Positions 41,955 to 50,985 of a stretch of DNA of 64,000 nucleotides are shown piece by piece. The notes beneath the pieces were generated by a model that was not told the DNA's origin, ran no database searches, and was given only the letters and a program-made list of their open reading frames with translations. Each line of letters starts with the position of its first letter. Position 1 is the stretch's first letter. Source of the stretch: JAKFWF01 sp963741505 (GTDB lineage Bacteria; Pseudomonadota; Alphaproteobacteria; Rhizobiales; Hyphomicrobiaceae); contig CAVUIJ010000017.1 in the NCBI GenBank assembly GCA_963741505.1, positions 286,365 through 350,364 on the forward strand, written 5' to 3'. The position numbers and the translations under genes were made by a program.

Positions 41955-42610
41955 CAGCTCGCGGGCGCCTCGACCGGGATTCTTGCGATTGTAGTTCGAC
42001 GACGACCACACGATCCACTTGTCGACCTTCTCGGGATGCCGAGACCATGAACGAGCCGGAGCGGATGCCGCCGCCCGACCAGCCGATCATCGTGACCTTG
42101 TCGACCCCGCGCAGGCGGCGGATGAAGTCGACGACGGCATTGATGTCGGCGGATCTCGCTGTCCGAGTTGACCAGCTCGAACGCATACTTGTTGGCACAC
42201 GGCTTCTCGAGGTTGCGCGGCACCAGCAGCGGCTGCTGCTTGGGATCGAGGTTGCACGGATCGTCCATGTGCGGGCGGCCGGAGCGGCCGTAGCCGGTCA
42301 TGTCCATGGCGAACACGTCGTAGCCGGCGCGCGCGAGGTATTCCATCCAGCTGTAGTCGCGATAGGGCGTGTCGAAGGCGAGCGCGATCGGCGAGTAGCC
42401 ACCGTGCACGAACAGCGCGACCTCGCCCTCATCGCACCGGACTTAGCCTCAACGTCGCCGCGGCCTTGCGCCGAGATCGAGTAGCTTCTGGGCCTTGGCG
42501 GCAGTCGATACCAGACCGGAGGCGGCGCTTGCGCATGCGCGATGGCCGCCGGGCCGGCGGTCGGGAGAGCACAAAGCAACCGCTCGCAACAGCGACGATG
42601 ACGTCGGCAT
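41954..42610 (-). CDS. Alpha/beta hydrolase, exported
   Basis: About 215 residues after reconstruction. A signal-peptide-like start (LLRAVALC ... GPAAIAHAQA) is followed by VALFVHGGYSPIALAFD, YSWMEYLARAGYDVFAMDMTG, the acid-turn GYGRSGRP and the nucleophile elbow MIGWSGGGIRSG. Breaks lie near 42440-42570 and 42040-42160. The C-terminal catalytic His region is not visible, because the gene ends at a dispersed repeat soon after the nucleophile; a truncation by the repeat is possible. It is 12 bases behind the hydratase/lyase gene. Confidence 0.65.
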
Positions 42611-42621
42611 CCTCCTGCAAT

Positions 42622-43443
42622 CTACTTCTTGAACGTTCCCAGCCCCGGCTTGAACGTCTTCTCGTCGATGAACTGGCGCATCGCTTTCTCGCGGCCCTTC
42701 TCCGGATCGCCGTGCTTCAGGGCCTCGCTCTTGCCGTTGAGATAGTCGGCCGCTTGATCGACGTTCATCTCGCGCACCGCGCGGATCGCGTCCTTGGTGT
42801 AGCGCAGCGCGATCGTGTTCTTGGCCATCAGATTGCGCGCAAGCTTCATGGTCTCGGCACGGAGGTCGGCGAGCGGCACCGAGCGGTTGACGAATTTGAT
42901 CTGCGCGGCTTCCTTGCCGGTGAACGCTTCGCCCGTGCACGCGTACCACATGGCGTCGCGGTACCCGAGCACCTTGGCGACGTTCCACGACACGATGCCG
43001 CCGGGGATGATGCCCCAGTTGACCTCCGACAATCCGAACGTCGCCTCGTCGGCTGCGATCGCGAAATCGCAGGCGGAAACCTGCGTGAAGGCGCCACCGA
43101 AGCAATACCCGTTGACCATCGCGATGGTCGGCTTGGGAAATTTCGACAGCTTCTCCCAGCGCCAGCCGTGCGCGGCACGACGCAGGCGCATCCGGGCTTT
43201 CGGATCCTTGTCGTTGGCGCGGAAATAGAGCTTCAGGTCCTGCCCCGCGCAGAACGCCTTGCCGGCGCCGGTGATCACGACGACCTTCGTCGCATCGTCC
43301 TCCGCCACGTCGTCGAGCGCGTCGTTCATGTCGAGATGCAGCTGCGGGCTCATCGCATTGCGCTGCTCGGGCCGGTTCAGGAAGACGAACGTGACGCCGT
43401 CCTCGTGCTCGAATTTCACGGTCTCGTAGGTGCCAAGCGCCAT
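42622..43443 (-). CDS. p-Hydroxycinnamoyl-CoA hydratase/lyase-like crotonase
   Basis: 273 residues, intact. It matches feruloyl/p-coumaroyl-CoA hydratase-lyase over its whole length: LNRPEQRNAMSPQL, ITGAGKAFCAGQDLKLYFR, KPTIAMVNGYCFGGAFTQVS, ATFGLSEVNWGIIPGG with the catalytic Glu in GLSEVNWG, and the family C-terminus MRQFIDEKTFKPGL. In known enzymes it shortens feruloyl-CoA to vanillin and acetyl-CoA. The substrate could differ. It lies beside an alpha/beta hydrolase and a LysR regulator, consistent with aromatic acid catabolism; no feruloyl-CoA synthetase is in view. Confidence 0.82.
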   Translation of the reverse strand: MALGTYETVKFEHEDGVTFVFLNRPEQRNAMSPQLHLDMNDALDDVAEDDATKVVVITGAGKAFCAGQDLKLYFRANDKDPKARMRLRRAAHGWRWEKLSKFPKPTIAMVNGYCFGGAFTQVSACDFAIAADEATFGLSEVNWGIIPGGIVSWNVAKVLGYRDAMWYACTGEAFTGKEAAQIKFVNRSVPLADLRAETMKLARNLMAKNTIALRYTKDAIRAVREMNVDQAADYLNGKSEALKHGDPEKGREKAMRQFIDEKTFKPGLGTFKK

Positions 43444-43639
43444 CGGTCGTCTCCTCTGCGGGGCCTGGTGGTCCGGCGCCCGTGATGAGCTTGCCGTGAA
43501 CGTGCCGCCGGTTCAAGACGCGAAGACGTGCAACCGACGCCATGCCCCGGTTGACAGACATCGGCCACCAGCAACCATTGAATAGTTTGTCGTGACCGCA
43601 GCTCGACGCTGGCCGACAATCGCAGCGTCGAACTGCTTG

Positions 43640-44716
43640 TCAGCAGGATCGGCGTACTCGGCGCGCGCGTCGCCGCCGGGCGGCGCGGGGTGCGGCGACC
43701 GCAGCCGCGCCGGCGCGCGATGGTGCAGCGCGATCCTTGTCCGTGGCCGCAGCGGCGACATCGGGGATTGCTGGTGCTGACGCACTGCGCTGGGCGGCAA
43801 GCGGACCGGCATTGCCGCGCCCGAACCGATCGCCGAGGAAATCCAGCAGCAGGCGGACTTTCGCCGGCATCCGCTGGCTCTTGGGGAACAGCGCGATCAG
43901 CTGCTGGTCGGAGCGCACCTTGTCCTCGAACAGCGGCACGAGCTTGCCTGCCTCGATGTGCTGGCGCACCGTATAGTCGGGCAGACGCGCGATGCCGACC
44001 CCCTTCGCCGCCGCCTCGCGGATCGCATACCAGTTGTTGGAGCGCAGAACCGGCTCGACACGGATCGTGACGTCCTGCCGGCCGTCCTGGAACAACCAGT
44101 TCTCCGACGACGTCGACTGGGTGATGTAGACGAGGCAGCGGTGCTGGCGGAGGGCCTCGAGCGTTTCCGGCCGTCCGGCACGCGCGAGGTAGGAAGGCGC
44201 GGCGACGACCTCCTGGTGGACGCGGCCGAGGACGCGGCGGCCGATGCTGACGTGGCCGGGCCCGGTATCGCGCGATGCCCGCCGGGTCAGGATCGCGACG
44301 TCGATCTGATGCTCCATCGGGTTGATCGGCGAGCCGACCTCCAGCTCGACGTGGATGTCGGGATGCTGCAGCAGGAAATCGATCAGCGCCGGCGCGATCA
44401 GCGCCTGACCGACGCTCAGCGTGGCGTGCAGCCTGATCTTGCCCTTCAGCTCCACGTTGAAGGATTGCGCAGCCGCGCGCGCCTCCTCGATGTGGGCGAG
44501 ACCGCTGACGCAGCGCTGGTAGAACTCCGTGCCGGCATCGGTGAGGAACAGATTGTGTGTCGTGCGATGCAGCAGGGCGACGCCGAGCTCGGCCTCGAGC
44601 CGGGCGATCTGCTTGCTGACGGAGGGCGCGGTCAGGCCGAGATCACGCCCGGCAGCGGCAAAGCCGTTGAGCTGCACCACGCGGAGGAAGACGGCGATGT
44701 CTCTCAGGAAGCTCAT
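43640..44716 (-). CDS. LysR-family transcriptional regulator
   Basis: 358 residues, intact. The HTH is at residues 1-60 (FLRVVQLNGFAAAGRDLGLT, SVSKQIARLEAELGVALLHR), then a LysR substrate-binding domain (LKGKIRLHATLSVGQALIAP through YTVRQHIEAGKLVPLFED). The last 55 residues are an unusual Ala/Arg-rich tail ending RRRRARRVRRSC. It is divergent from the Rieske-amidohydrolase-nitroreductase genes with a 208-base shared intergenic region, so it probably controls them; the hydratase/lyase gene lies downstream on its own strand. Confidence 0.88.
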   Translation of the reverse strand: MSFLRDIAVFLRVVQLNGFAAAGRDLGLTAPSVSKQIARLEAELGVALLHRTTHNLFLTDAGTEFYQRCVSGLAHIEEARAAAQSFNVELKGKIRLHATLSVGQALIAPALIDFLLQHPDIHVELEVGSPINPMEHQIDVAILTRRASRDTGPGHVSIGRRVLGRVHQEVVAAPSYLARAGRPETLEALRQHRCLVYITQSTSSENWLFQDGRQDVTIRVEPVLRSNNWYAIREAAAKGVGIARLPDYTVRQHIEAGKLVPLFEDKVRSDQQLIALFPKSQRMPAKVRLLLDFLGDRFGRGNAGPLAAQRSASAPAIPDVAAAATDKDRAAPSRAGAAAVAAPRAARRRRARRVRRSC

Positions 44717-44924
44717 CGGATTGGCTTACTCGAGGTCGGCTGCTTTGCTCGGATCATCCGGCTGGCTCGGCGCGTGTCGGCGCGGAGACCGTAGCGAGCA
44801 GGTGCCTGACCTTACCGCAATCGGGCGCGGGCACCACAGTGTTTCCGGGGCTGCCGGTTCACTTTTGTTCCGTCAAGGGTAACGGTCCGGCCTCAACCGC
44901 TCGCAGGCAGGGAGGATCGACAGC

Positions 44925-45290
44925 ATGGCGGAGCAGTTCGTTTGCAAGGCGGCGGAGTTCAAGGACGGCGATCGCCGGATCGTCCGCGTCGGCCAGCACG
45001 AGATCGGGATCTTCAACCACAAGGGGGAGATCTTCGCCTACTCCAACTATTGCCTGCATCAGGGCGGGCCCGCCTGCGAGGGCCTGACGATCGCCGCGGT
45101 CGAGGAGCATCTCAATCCGGACATGACCTCGAAGGGGCTGTTCTTCTCGGACAAGCAGATGAATTTCGTGTGCCCGTGGCACGGCATGGAATACGATATG
45201 AAGACGGGCGAGTGCGTGTCCGACCGCAAGATGAAGCTCAAGTCGTACAAGGTCGTGAAAAAGGGCGATGACCTCTATGTCGCGGTCTAA
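44925..45290 (+). CDS. Rieske [2Fe-2S] protein
   Basis: 121 residues, intact. The two cluster-binding motifs are CLHQGGPACEG (C-x-H) and CPWHGMEYDMKTG (C-x-x-H). The size and lack of a membrane anchor fit a soluble Rieske-type ferredoxin, or the Rieske half of a split oxygenase. It is the first gene divergent from the LysR regulator, with AGGGAGG about 15 bases ahead of the ATG. The next genes (small basic protein, amidohydrolase, nitroreductase) are in the same direction. Confidence 0.88.
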   Translation: MAEQFVCKAAEFKDGDRRIVRVGQHEIGIFNHKGEIFAYSNYCLHQGGPACEGLTIAAVEEHLNPDMTSKGLFFSDKQMNFVCPWHGMEYDMKTGECVSDRKMKLKSYKVVKKGDDLYVAV

Positions 45291-45680
45291 CGTGAAGGCG
45301 AAGACAGCAGTCAAGGCTCCGGCCAAGCCGGCAACCAAGGCCAAGAGCGCGACCAAGGCTACGGCCAAGGCCGTTGCGGCGAGCCGGCCCAAGCGGCCGA
45401 CCTGTCGGCCGAAGTGGTGGCGCTCGCTGCTGCCATCGAGAAGGCGGTCGCGGCCGGACACGCCACCGAGGCGGTGAAGCCGGAGGCGGTGCAGGCGATG
45501 GTATCGGCAATGTGCAAGGTCTACTCGCACCAGGTCGATGCCGGCGCCACCTACGGCGCATTTTCGGAAAAGCGGCCGGTCACGCCGACCGACGTGATGG
45601 TGATGGCGAGCGGACTGCTGAAATCGGCAAACCTCGCCGTATTCGAGCTCGGCATGTGGCAGAGCTGGACTGGAAGATAA
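45278..45680 (+). CDS. Small protein with Lys/Ala-rich N-terminus, unknown
   Basis: About 133 residues. The N-terminal third is a KAPAKPATKAKSATK-type basic tail; the rest is compact and helical (LSAEVVALAAAIEKAVAAGH, VQAMVSAMCKVYSHQVDAG, TPTDVMVMASGLLKSANLAV). I do not recognise the family. A frame break near 45398 joins the two parts. The start overlaps the Rieske gene by 13 bases; GTG 45292 is an alternative start. Translational coupling to the Rieske gene suggests they work together. Confidence 0.6.
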
Positions 45681-45779
45681 GGCTAGTGGCAGTAGGTGAA
45701 TCGGCCATAGCCCTAACCGGCATGGTCTCACCACTGCCGACTGCCGGTTGCCTGCGACCCCAACTCAGGGAGATCACTC

Positions 45780-47021
45780 ATGGATCTGATTGCTGACCGC
45801 GGACGGCGCGTCACCGTCGAGGAGCTGAACACCACGAAGCTGCTGGCCCATGCGGCAGAGCAGGCCAAGCAGCGCAAGCTCGAGGAGGTGCTGATCGTCG
45901 ACGTCGACGCGCACCACTACGAGAACGAGCACATGAGCGAGATCCTGCCGTTCATGGAGAACGAGGTGCTGAAGCAGCTCGCGCTGTCGGCCCGGGCCAA
46001 GAGCCGCGGCTCGATCATGCCGCAGAACATCGGCTACCAGGACATGGGCGGCCGCGTGACCCGCTACCCGATGCGCGGGTCGGAGAAGACCGAAGGCAAA
46101 TTCCATCGCGACGTCCAGCTCGGTCACCGCTGGATGGATGCACTCAGCGTCGACTACTCGTGCCTGTTCCCGACCGGCATGCTGTCGATCGGCATGCATC
46201 CGCAGAAGGAAATGGAGGCCGATATCTGCTGGGCCTACAACCGCTGGCTGACGGAGAAGGTGCTGCCCGAGTCCGACGGCCGGTTCTTCACGATGCTGTG
46301 CCTGCCGTTCAACGATCCCGAGCAATGCTATCGCCAGGTGCTGGAGTTCGGCCATCGCAAGGGCGTCGGCGGCTTCATGGTCACGACTGTGCGGCCGAAG
46401 ACGGCGGTCTACGACAACGCCTACATGAAGTCCTACCGGGCGATGGAGGAGCGCGGCCTCGTGCTGTCGTTCCACTCCGGCCCGTCGTGGGGCGATCATA
46501 CGTTCCAGAGCTGCAACCGGTTCCTGACCGCGCACGCGCTCGGCTTCTCCTGGTACAACATCCTGCACTGCTCGAACTGGGTCATCAACGGACTGGGCGA
46601 GCGCTTCCCGAAGCTGCCCGTGGTCTGGATCGAGGCCGGGCTGGCTTGGGTCCCGTTCGTGATGCAGAAGATGGACCACGAGTACATGCTGCGGCCGTCC
46701 GAGGCGCCACTCCTGAAGAAGAAGCCGTCCGACTACATGCGCGACATGTACTATTCCTCGCAGCCGATGGAGATCCAGGACGAGGAGGCGCTGCAGAACA
46801 CGTTCCGCATGATGAATGCGGAGACGCAGTTGCTGTACGCGTCCGACTATCCACACTGGGACTTCGACACGCCGATCACGATCTGGGATCGCCCGTGGCT
46901 GTCGGAGAAGGCCAAGCACAACATTCTCGGCGGCACGGCAGCGCGGCTGTTCAAGCTGCCGCCGCGCAACGACAAGCAGAAAGAGAACCTGAAGCGGTTC
47001 GGCAACTTGACCGCGGCCTGA
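45780..47021 (+). CDS. Amidohydrolase-2 family protein (ACMSD-like)
   Basis: 413 residues, intact. The metal-binding features of the amidohydrolase-2 family are present: VDVDAHHYEN near residue 43, LVLSFHSGPSWGDH in the middle and LLYASDYPHWDFDTP near residue 360. Members decarboxylate or hydrate aromatic-derived acids. It is located after the Rieske and small basic protein genes and 112 bases before the nitroreductase, probably one operon. Substrate unknown. Confidence 0.85.
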   Translation: MDLIADRGRRVTVEELNTTKLLAHAAEQAKQRKLEEVLIVDVDAHHYENEHMSEILPFMENEVLKQLALSARAKSRGSIMPQNIGYQDMGGRVTRYPMRGSEKTEGKFHRDVQLGHRWMDALSVDYSCLFPTGMLSIGMHPQKEMEADICWAYNRWLTEKVLPESDGRFFTMLCLPFNDPEQCYRQVLEFGHRKGVGGFMVTTVRPKTAVYDNAYMKSYRAMEERGLVLSFHSGPSWGDHTFQSCNRFLTAHALGFSWYNILHCSNWVINGLGERFPKLPVVWIEAGLAWVPFVMQKMDHEYMLRPSEAPLLKKKPSDYMRDMYYSSQPMEIQDEEALQNTFRMMNAETQLLYASDYPHWDFDTPITIWDRPWLSEKAKHNILGGTAARLFKLPPRNDKQKENLKRFGNLTAA

Positions 47022-47133
47022 TGGGTTGCGGCCGAAAACCGCGCGAAATTGGCGCCGTCCCGCGGAGACACGGGGCGGCGTTTCGCTTTTTGAGCAGCGG
47101 GATCAGGCGACAGTTTGTAGGAAGGCATCGCGA

Positions 47134-47805
47134 ATGATGTCCGTCGAGGAAGCGATCGTTGGCCGCCAGAGCATCCGTGCCTTCCTGCCCCGGCCGGTGC
47201 CGCGGGAGCTGATCGAGAAGCTGCTGGAGATCGCCGGACGCGCGCCGTCCGGCAGCAACATGCAGCCGTGGAAGGTGACGGTGCTGACCGGCGCGGCCAA
47301 GGACGGGATGTGCGCCGATATCCTGGCATTGCACGAAGCCGGCGACGACGGGCAGTGGCCGTACAAGTACTACTCGGACGTGTGGCGCGAGCCCTACCTC
47401 GACCGTCGCCGCAAGACCGGCTGGGGGCTCTACGGCACGCTCGGCATCAAGAAGGGAGACCGTGAAGGGACCAAGGCTCAGACCGGCCGCAACTTCATCT
47501 TCTTCGATGCGCCGGTGGGCCTGATCTTCACGATCGATCGCGACCTCGCGCAGGGCGCCTGGCTCGACTACGGCATGTTCCTGCAGTCGATCATGATCGC
47601 GGCCCGCGCGATGGGGCTCGAGACCTGCCCGCAGGCGGCGTTCTGCCCCTACCACGAGGTCGTCGCGCGACATATCGCGATGCCGGACACCGAGACCATC
47701 GTGTGCGGCATGGCGCTCGGCTACATGGACCCGGTTGCGGTCGTCAACACGTTCCGGACCGAGCGCATGGCGGCCGGCGAGTTCGTGCGCTTCATGTCCT
47801 CGTGA
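47134..47805 (+). CDS. Nitroreductase family protein
   Basis: 223 residues, intact. FMN-binding nitroreductase signatures: EEAIVGRQSIRAFLPRPVP near the start, LEIAGRAPSGSNMQPWKV, FLQSIMIAARAMGLETCPQ and TIVCGMALGYMDP. The start ATG at 47134 follows GTAGGAAGG. It may reduce a nitro- or enone-type group, or act as a dehydrogenase, in the same pathway as the preceding genes. A remnant of a related gene end lies at 48523-48565. Confidence 0.9.
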   Translation: MMSVEEAIVGRQSIRAFLPRPVPRELIEKLLEIAGRAPSGSNMQPWKVTVLTGAAKDGMCADILALHEAGDDGQWPYKYYSDVWREPYLDRRRKTGWGLYGTLGIKKGDREGTKAQTGRNFIFFDAPVGLIFTIDRDLAQGAWLDYGMFLQSIMIAARAMGLETCPQAAFCPYHEVVARHIAMPDTETIVCGMALGYMDPVAVVNTFRTERMAAGEFVRFMSS

Positions 47806-47848
47806 TGCATTGTGGAACAGCAAGTCCGAATCCGCAGTTGAGGCTCGG

Positions 47849-48217
47849 CTACTCTCCGATACCTCTCGATCTGATCCGCGACGGCTCGACCGAATACACC
47901 TTGCCCAGTTCTAGCGGCCCAATGTCGTCGATTGCAGCGATCATGCGCGCAATCTTGGCGGCGCGACCGAGGCCGGACAACCGGTAGTGGATCAGCGCCG
48001 GCGGCAACGCCATTCCGGCATCGGCAAACTCACGCAAGCGCGCAGTAAAATCTCAATCCTCGGTCAGAATGATGCGATCATCTCGCGCTGCGTCGGCCAC
48101 GTGGCGCGGATCATCGAGCCCGCGTTCGCCCTCTGCAGCGGCAACGACATCATGGCCGGCGGCGCGAAGGGCAGCAACCACCCCGGCGGGAATGTGCTCG
48201 TCCGCCAGGAAACGCAC
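47849..48217 (-). pseudogene. PIN-like (DUF5615) toxin with an in-frame stop codon
   Basis: 122 codons from a GTG at 48217: VRFLADEHIPAGVVAALRAA, GHDVVAAAEGERGLDDP, DDRIILTED, then TGA at 48053-48055, then DFTARLREFADAG to the end. The PIN-like active site needs D in LADEH and the ED-x-DF motif; the residue between ED and DF is the stop. This is most simply a nonsense mutation of an Arg codon. It directly follows the DUF433 gene, a standard antitoxin-toxin order. Confidence 0.8.
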
Positions 48218-48220
48218 CGG

Positions 48221-48460
48221 TCAGGCAGCCCTGATCGGCGAGGAACGCAGCAGGTGATCGCGCGCGTAGGCCAGTGCCGCCGCGAGGTCTTCCGACGTTA
48301 TGTGCGGCCAGTCCTCCAGCAGCTCGGTCGTGGAATAGCCGTTCTCGAGACGTTCGAGAACGATCTCCACTGTGATGCGCGTGCCGCGGATGACCGGCTT
48401 GCCTGACATCACGTCGGGCTTGATCTCGATCCGCGGGTGCTTTTCGGCGTCAATGGTCAT
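48221..48460 (-). CDS. DUF433 antitoxin
   Basis: 79 residues, intact: HPRIEIKPDVMSGKPVIRGT and ITVEIVLERLENGYSTTELL are the DUF433 hallmark, a winged-helix antitoxin paired with DUF5615 toxins. The start at ATG 48460 gives MTIDAEKHPRIEIKPDVM. It is followed 3 bases later by the toxin gene. Since the toxin carries a nonsense codon, only the antitoxin remains whole. Confidence 0.83.
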   Translation of the reverse strand: MTIDAEKHPRIEIKPDVMSGKPVIRGTRITVEIVLERLENGYSTTELLEDWPHITSEDLAAALAYARDHLLRSSPIRAA

Positions 48461-48522
48461 GACTGCTATCAAGGATAGCCCAGAATGCTGAATCGCGCAT
48501 CAACCGATGTCGGTCTGCGGCC

Positions 48523-48565
48523 GGCCGGCGAGTTCGTGCGCTTCATCGATCAGCCGGCCGGTTGA
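48523..48565 (+). pseudogene. Remnant of a nitroreductase 3' end
   Basis: Bases 48523-48546 are identical to 47772-47795 in the intact nitroreductase gene (coding AGEFVRFM there, AGEFVRFI here), followed by DQPAG and TGA. No nitroreductase sequence is seen before it. Confidence 0.65.
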
Positions 48566-48572
48566 GCGGCTG

Positions 48573-49256
48573 TCAGGCGGCGGCAGTACGCTTGTCGCGC
48601 TGGCGCAACGGCGGCGATGCGTCCCTTGCCGCGATGCTGCGCAATTCCGTCGAGGACAGATTCGACAGCGGTCCGGTCAGGAACGTCCATGCCGGCGCCT
48701 TCCGGCGGGGTATCGACCCGGCCTTATCCTCGGCGACGAACGATCGGCGCATCCACTGCGCGGCCGGTGATGCCAGCGCCCGCAGGCGCCAGCCGGGGCG
48801 GTCGACGACGGCGATCGGCATCGTGGCCGCAATCCCGCGCCAGTCCTGCCAGCGATGGAACGAGGCGAGGTTGTCGGCGCCCATGATCCACACGAACTGC
48901 ACGCCAGGGTAGCGCCGCTTCAGGAACGCCAGCGTCGCCGCCGTGTAAGGCGTGCCGAGCGCTTCCTCGAACGAGGTGATCCGCATCCGCGTGTCCGGCG
49001 CCAATTGACGGCACAGCGCCATGCGATCCTTCGCGGGCGGCAAGCCGCCGTTGGCTTTCAATGGATTTCCGGGCGTGACCACCCACCACAACTGATCGAG
49101 GCCGAGGCGGCGCAGTGCGGTCTGGGAGATCAGGGCGTGGCCGTCGTGCGGGGGATTGAACGTGCCGCCCATGACGCCGACGCGCTGGCCCGGCTGGACC
49201 AGCGGCGGCTTGACACGGACGGAGCCGAAGCTCCGGGGGGCAGACCTGCCCGGCAT
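48573..49256 (-). CDS. nadD: Nicotinate-nucleotide adenylyltransferase NadD
   Basis: Adenylates nicotinate mononucleotide in NAD synthesis. 227 residues, intact: VGVMGGTFNPPHDGH (nucleotide-binding motif) near residue 35, PLKANGGLPPAKDRM, FVWIMGADNLASFHRWQ and the terminal SNLSSTELR (ISSTxIR-type motif). It lies downstream of proA on the same strand, as in many alphaproteobacteria. The extended N-terminus (MPGRSAPRSFGSVRVKPPLV) is usual for this class. Confidence 0.93.
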   Translation of the reverse strand: MPGRSAPRSFGSVRVKPPLVQPGQRVGVMGGTFNPPHDGHALISQTALRRLGLDQLWWVVTPGNPLKANGGLPPAKDRMALCRQLAPDTRMRITSFEEALGTPYTAATLAFLKRRYPGVQFVWIMGADNLASFHRWQDWRGIAATMPIAVVDRPGWRLRALASPAAQWMRRSFVAEDKAGSIPRRKAPAWTFLTGPLSNLSSTELRSIAARDASPPLRQRDKRTAAA

Positions 49257-49440
49257 TCGATTACCCGCTCCGGCACGATGATGGTGAGTGCACTGTTATG
49301 TGCATTTTGAGCATATTCGACATTGAAAGAGTGTTCTCTGCCGCGCGCCGAATGTCCAGCGAGAAACCTTTCACATCCTCGCTGGGGTTACCGGCTCTGC
49401 AAATGGGGCTTGGCTGGCCAACCCGAACGTATGGGCCGAG

Positions 49441-50727
49441 CTATGTAGGCCTGATCTGGCCGGTGCCGCGAACCAGGTATTTGAAGGTCGTCAGTTGCTC
49501 GACGCCGACCGGGCCGCGGGCGTGCAGCTTGCCCGTCGCGATGCCGATCTCGGCGCCGAAGCCGAACTCGCCGCCGTCGGCGAACTGCGTCGAGGCGTTG
49601 TGCAGTACGATGGCGCTGTCGACTTGGCTCATGAATCGCTCCGCGGTCGGCATCGAGCCTGTGATGATGCAGTCGGTGTGCTGCGAGCCGTACCTTTCGA
49701 TATGCGCGATCGCATCGTCGACGCCGTCGACCAGCTTCACGGCGATGATCGCGTCGAGGAACTCCTTGCCGAAGTCGTCGGCCGCGGCCGGCTTCACGCG
49801 GGCGTCGACCTTCTGCGCGGCGGCGTCCCCGCGCACCTCGCAGCCCGCATCCAGCAGCGCCTTCACCAGCGGCGTCAGGTTGTCTGCGGCGGCGGTCCTG
49901 TCGACGAGCAGCGTCTCCGTCGCCCCGCACACGCCGGTGCGCCGCATCTTGGCGTTGACCACCAGCGGGATCGCCATCGCCATGTCGGCGTCGCGATCGA
50001 CGTAGGTGTGGCAGATGCCTTCCAGGTGCGCGAACACCGGCACGCGTGCTTCCTCCTGCACGCGGGCGACGAGGCTCTTGCCGCCGCGCGGTACGATCAC
50101 GTCGATGGCGCCGTCGAGCCCGCGCAGCATGTGGCCGACCGCGGCGCGATCGGTGGTCGGCACCAGCGAGATCGCGGCTTCGGGCAGGCCGGCCGCGCGC
50201 AGCCCTGCGGCGAGGCAGGCATGGATGGCCCGGCTCGAATTGCTGCTCTCCGAGCCGCCGCGCAGGATCGCGGCATTGCCGGACTTGAGGCACAGCCCGC
50301 CGGCATCGGCGGTGACGTTCGGCCGGCTCTCGTAGATGATGCCGATGACGCCGATCGGCACCCGGACGCGCGAGATCCGCAGGCCGTTGGGCCGCGTCCA
50401 TTCCGACATCACCGCGCCGACCGGATCGGGCAGCGCCGCGATCTCCTCGAGCCCCGTCGCGATCCCCGCTATGCGCTTGTCGTCGAGCATCAGGCGGTCG
50501 AGGAACGATCCCGCGGTGCCCCGCGCGCGCGCGGCGTCCATGTCGCGGCCGTTGGCGGCGATGATCTCGGCCGAGCGCGCCCGGATGGCGGCCGCGGCGG
50601 CACGAAGGGCAGCGATCTTGGTCTCCGGCGCAGCCAGTGCCAGCTCGTGCGCAGCCGCCCGCGCCGACCGGCCCATCGCCAGCATCAGCTCGCCCGTGGC
50701 GTCTGCAATCCGCTCCGGCTTGTTCAT
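49441..50727 (-). CDS. proA: Gamma-glutamyl phosphate reductase ProA
   Basis: Second step of proline synthesis. 428 residues from ATG 50727, intact. Anchors: VRVPIGVIGIIYESRPNVTAD, ILRGGSESSNSS, VPTTDRAAVGHMLRGLDG, DVIVPRGGKSL, VNAKMRRTGVCGATETLL with the catalytic Cys, and FGFGAEIGIATGKLHARGPV. An aldehyde-dehydrogenase-superfamily enzyme. proB is not in the window; nadD follows 184 bases downstream on the same strand. Confidence 0.96.
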   Translation of the reverse strand: MNKPERIADATGELMLAMGRSARAAAHELALAAPETKIAALRAAAAAIRARSAEIIAANGRDMDAARARGTAGSFLDRLMLDDKRIAGIATGLEEIAALPDPVGAVMSEWTRPNGLRISRVRVPIGVIGIIYESRPNVTADAGGLCLKSGNAAILRGGSESSNSSRAIHACLAAGLRAAGLPEAAISLVPTTDRAAVGHMLRGLDGAIDVIVPRGGKSLVARVQEEARVPVFAHLEGICHTYVDRDADMAMAIPLVVNAKMRRTGVCGATETLLVDRTAAADNLTPLVKALLDAGCEVRGDAAAQKVDARVKPAAADDFGKEFLDAIIAVKLVDGVDDAIAHIERYGSQHTDCIITGSMPTAERFMSQVDSAIVLHNASTQFADGGEFGFGAEIGIATGKLHARGPVGVEQLTTFKYLVRGTGQIRPT

Positions 50728-50985
50728 GTCGTCGGGTCCGGCTTCGCAAATCGATTGCGTGCAGAATAGCAGGCCCGGCCCCGCCTGGCAGGCGCTCTGT
50801 CGTTGCGGCTGGGCCCGCAATCGCTCTGTTGAATTGGTGCGGCGCAGCGGCTATGACAGCCGCCATGGTAACCAGCCTCGCCGTTCGATCGCGCAGCGAA
50901 TTACGGGCCCGGCCGCCTGAGGGCGCCCGGGACGTTCCCGCGTCCATTCCGCGTCAGCGATCCGCAGTCACGAGACCTACCCGCC

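Noticed and set aside
48053..48055. Selenocysteine at the in-frame TGA of the toxin
   Set aside because: No hairpin of SECIS type was seen after the codon and family members have a charged residue, not Cys, at this place.
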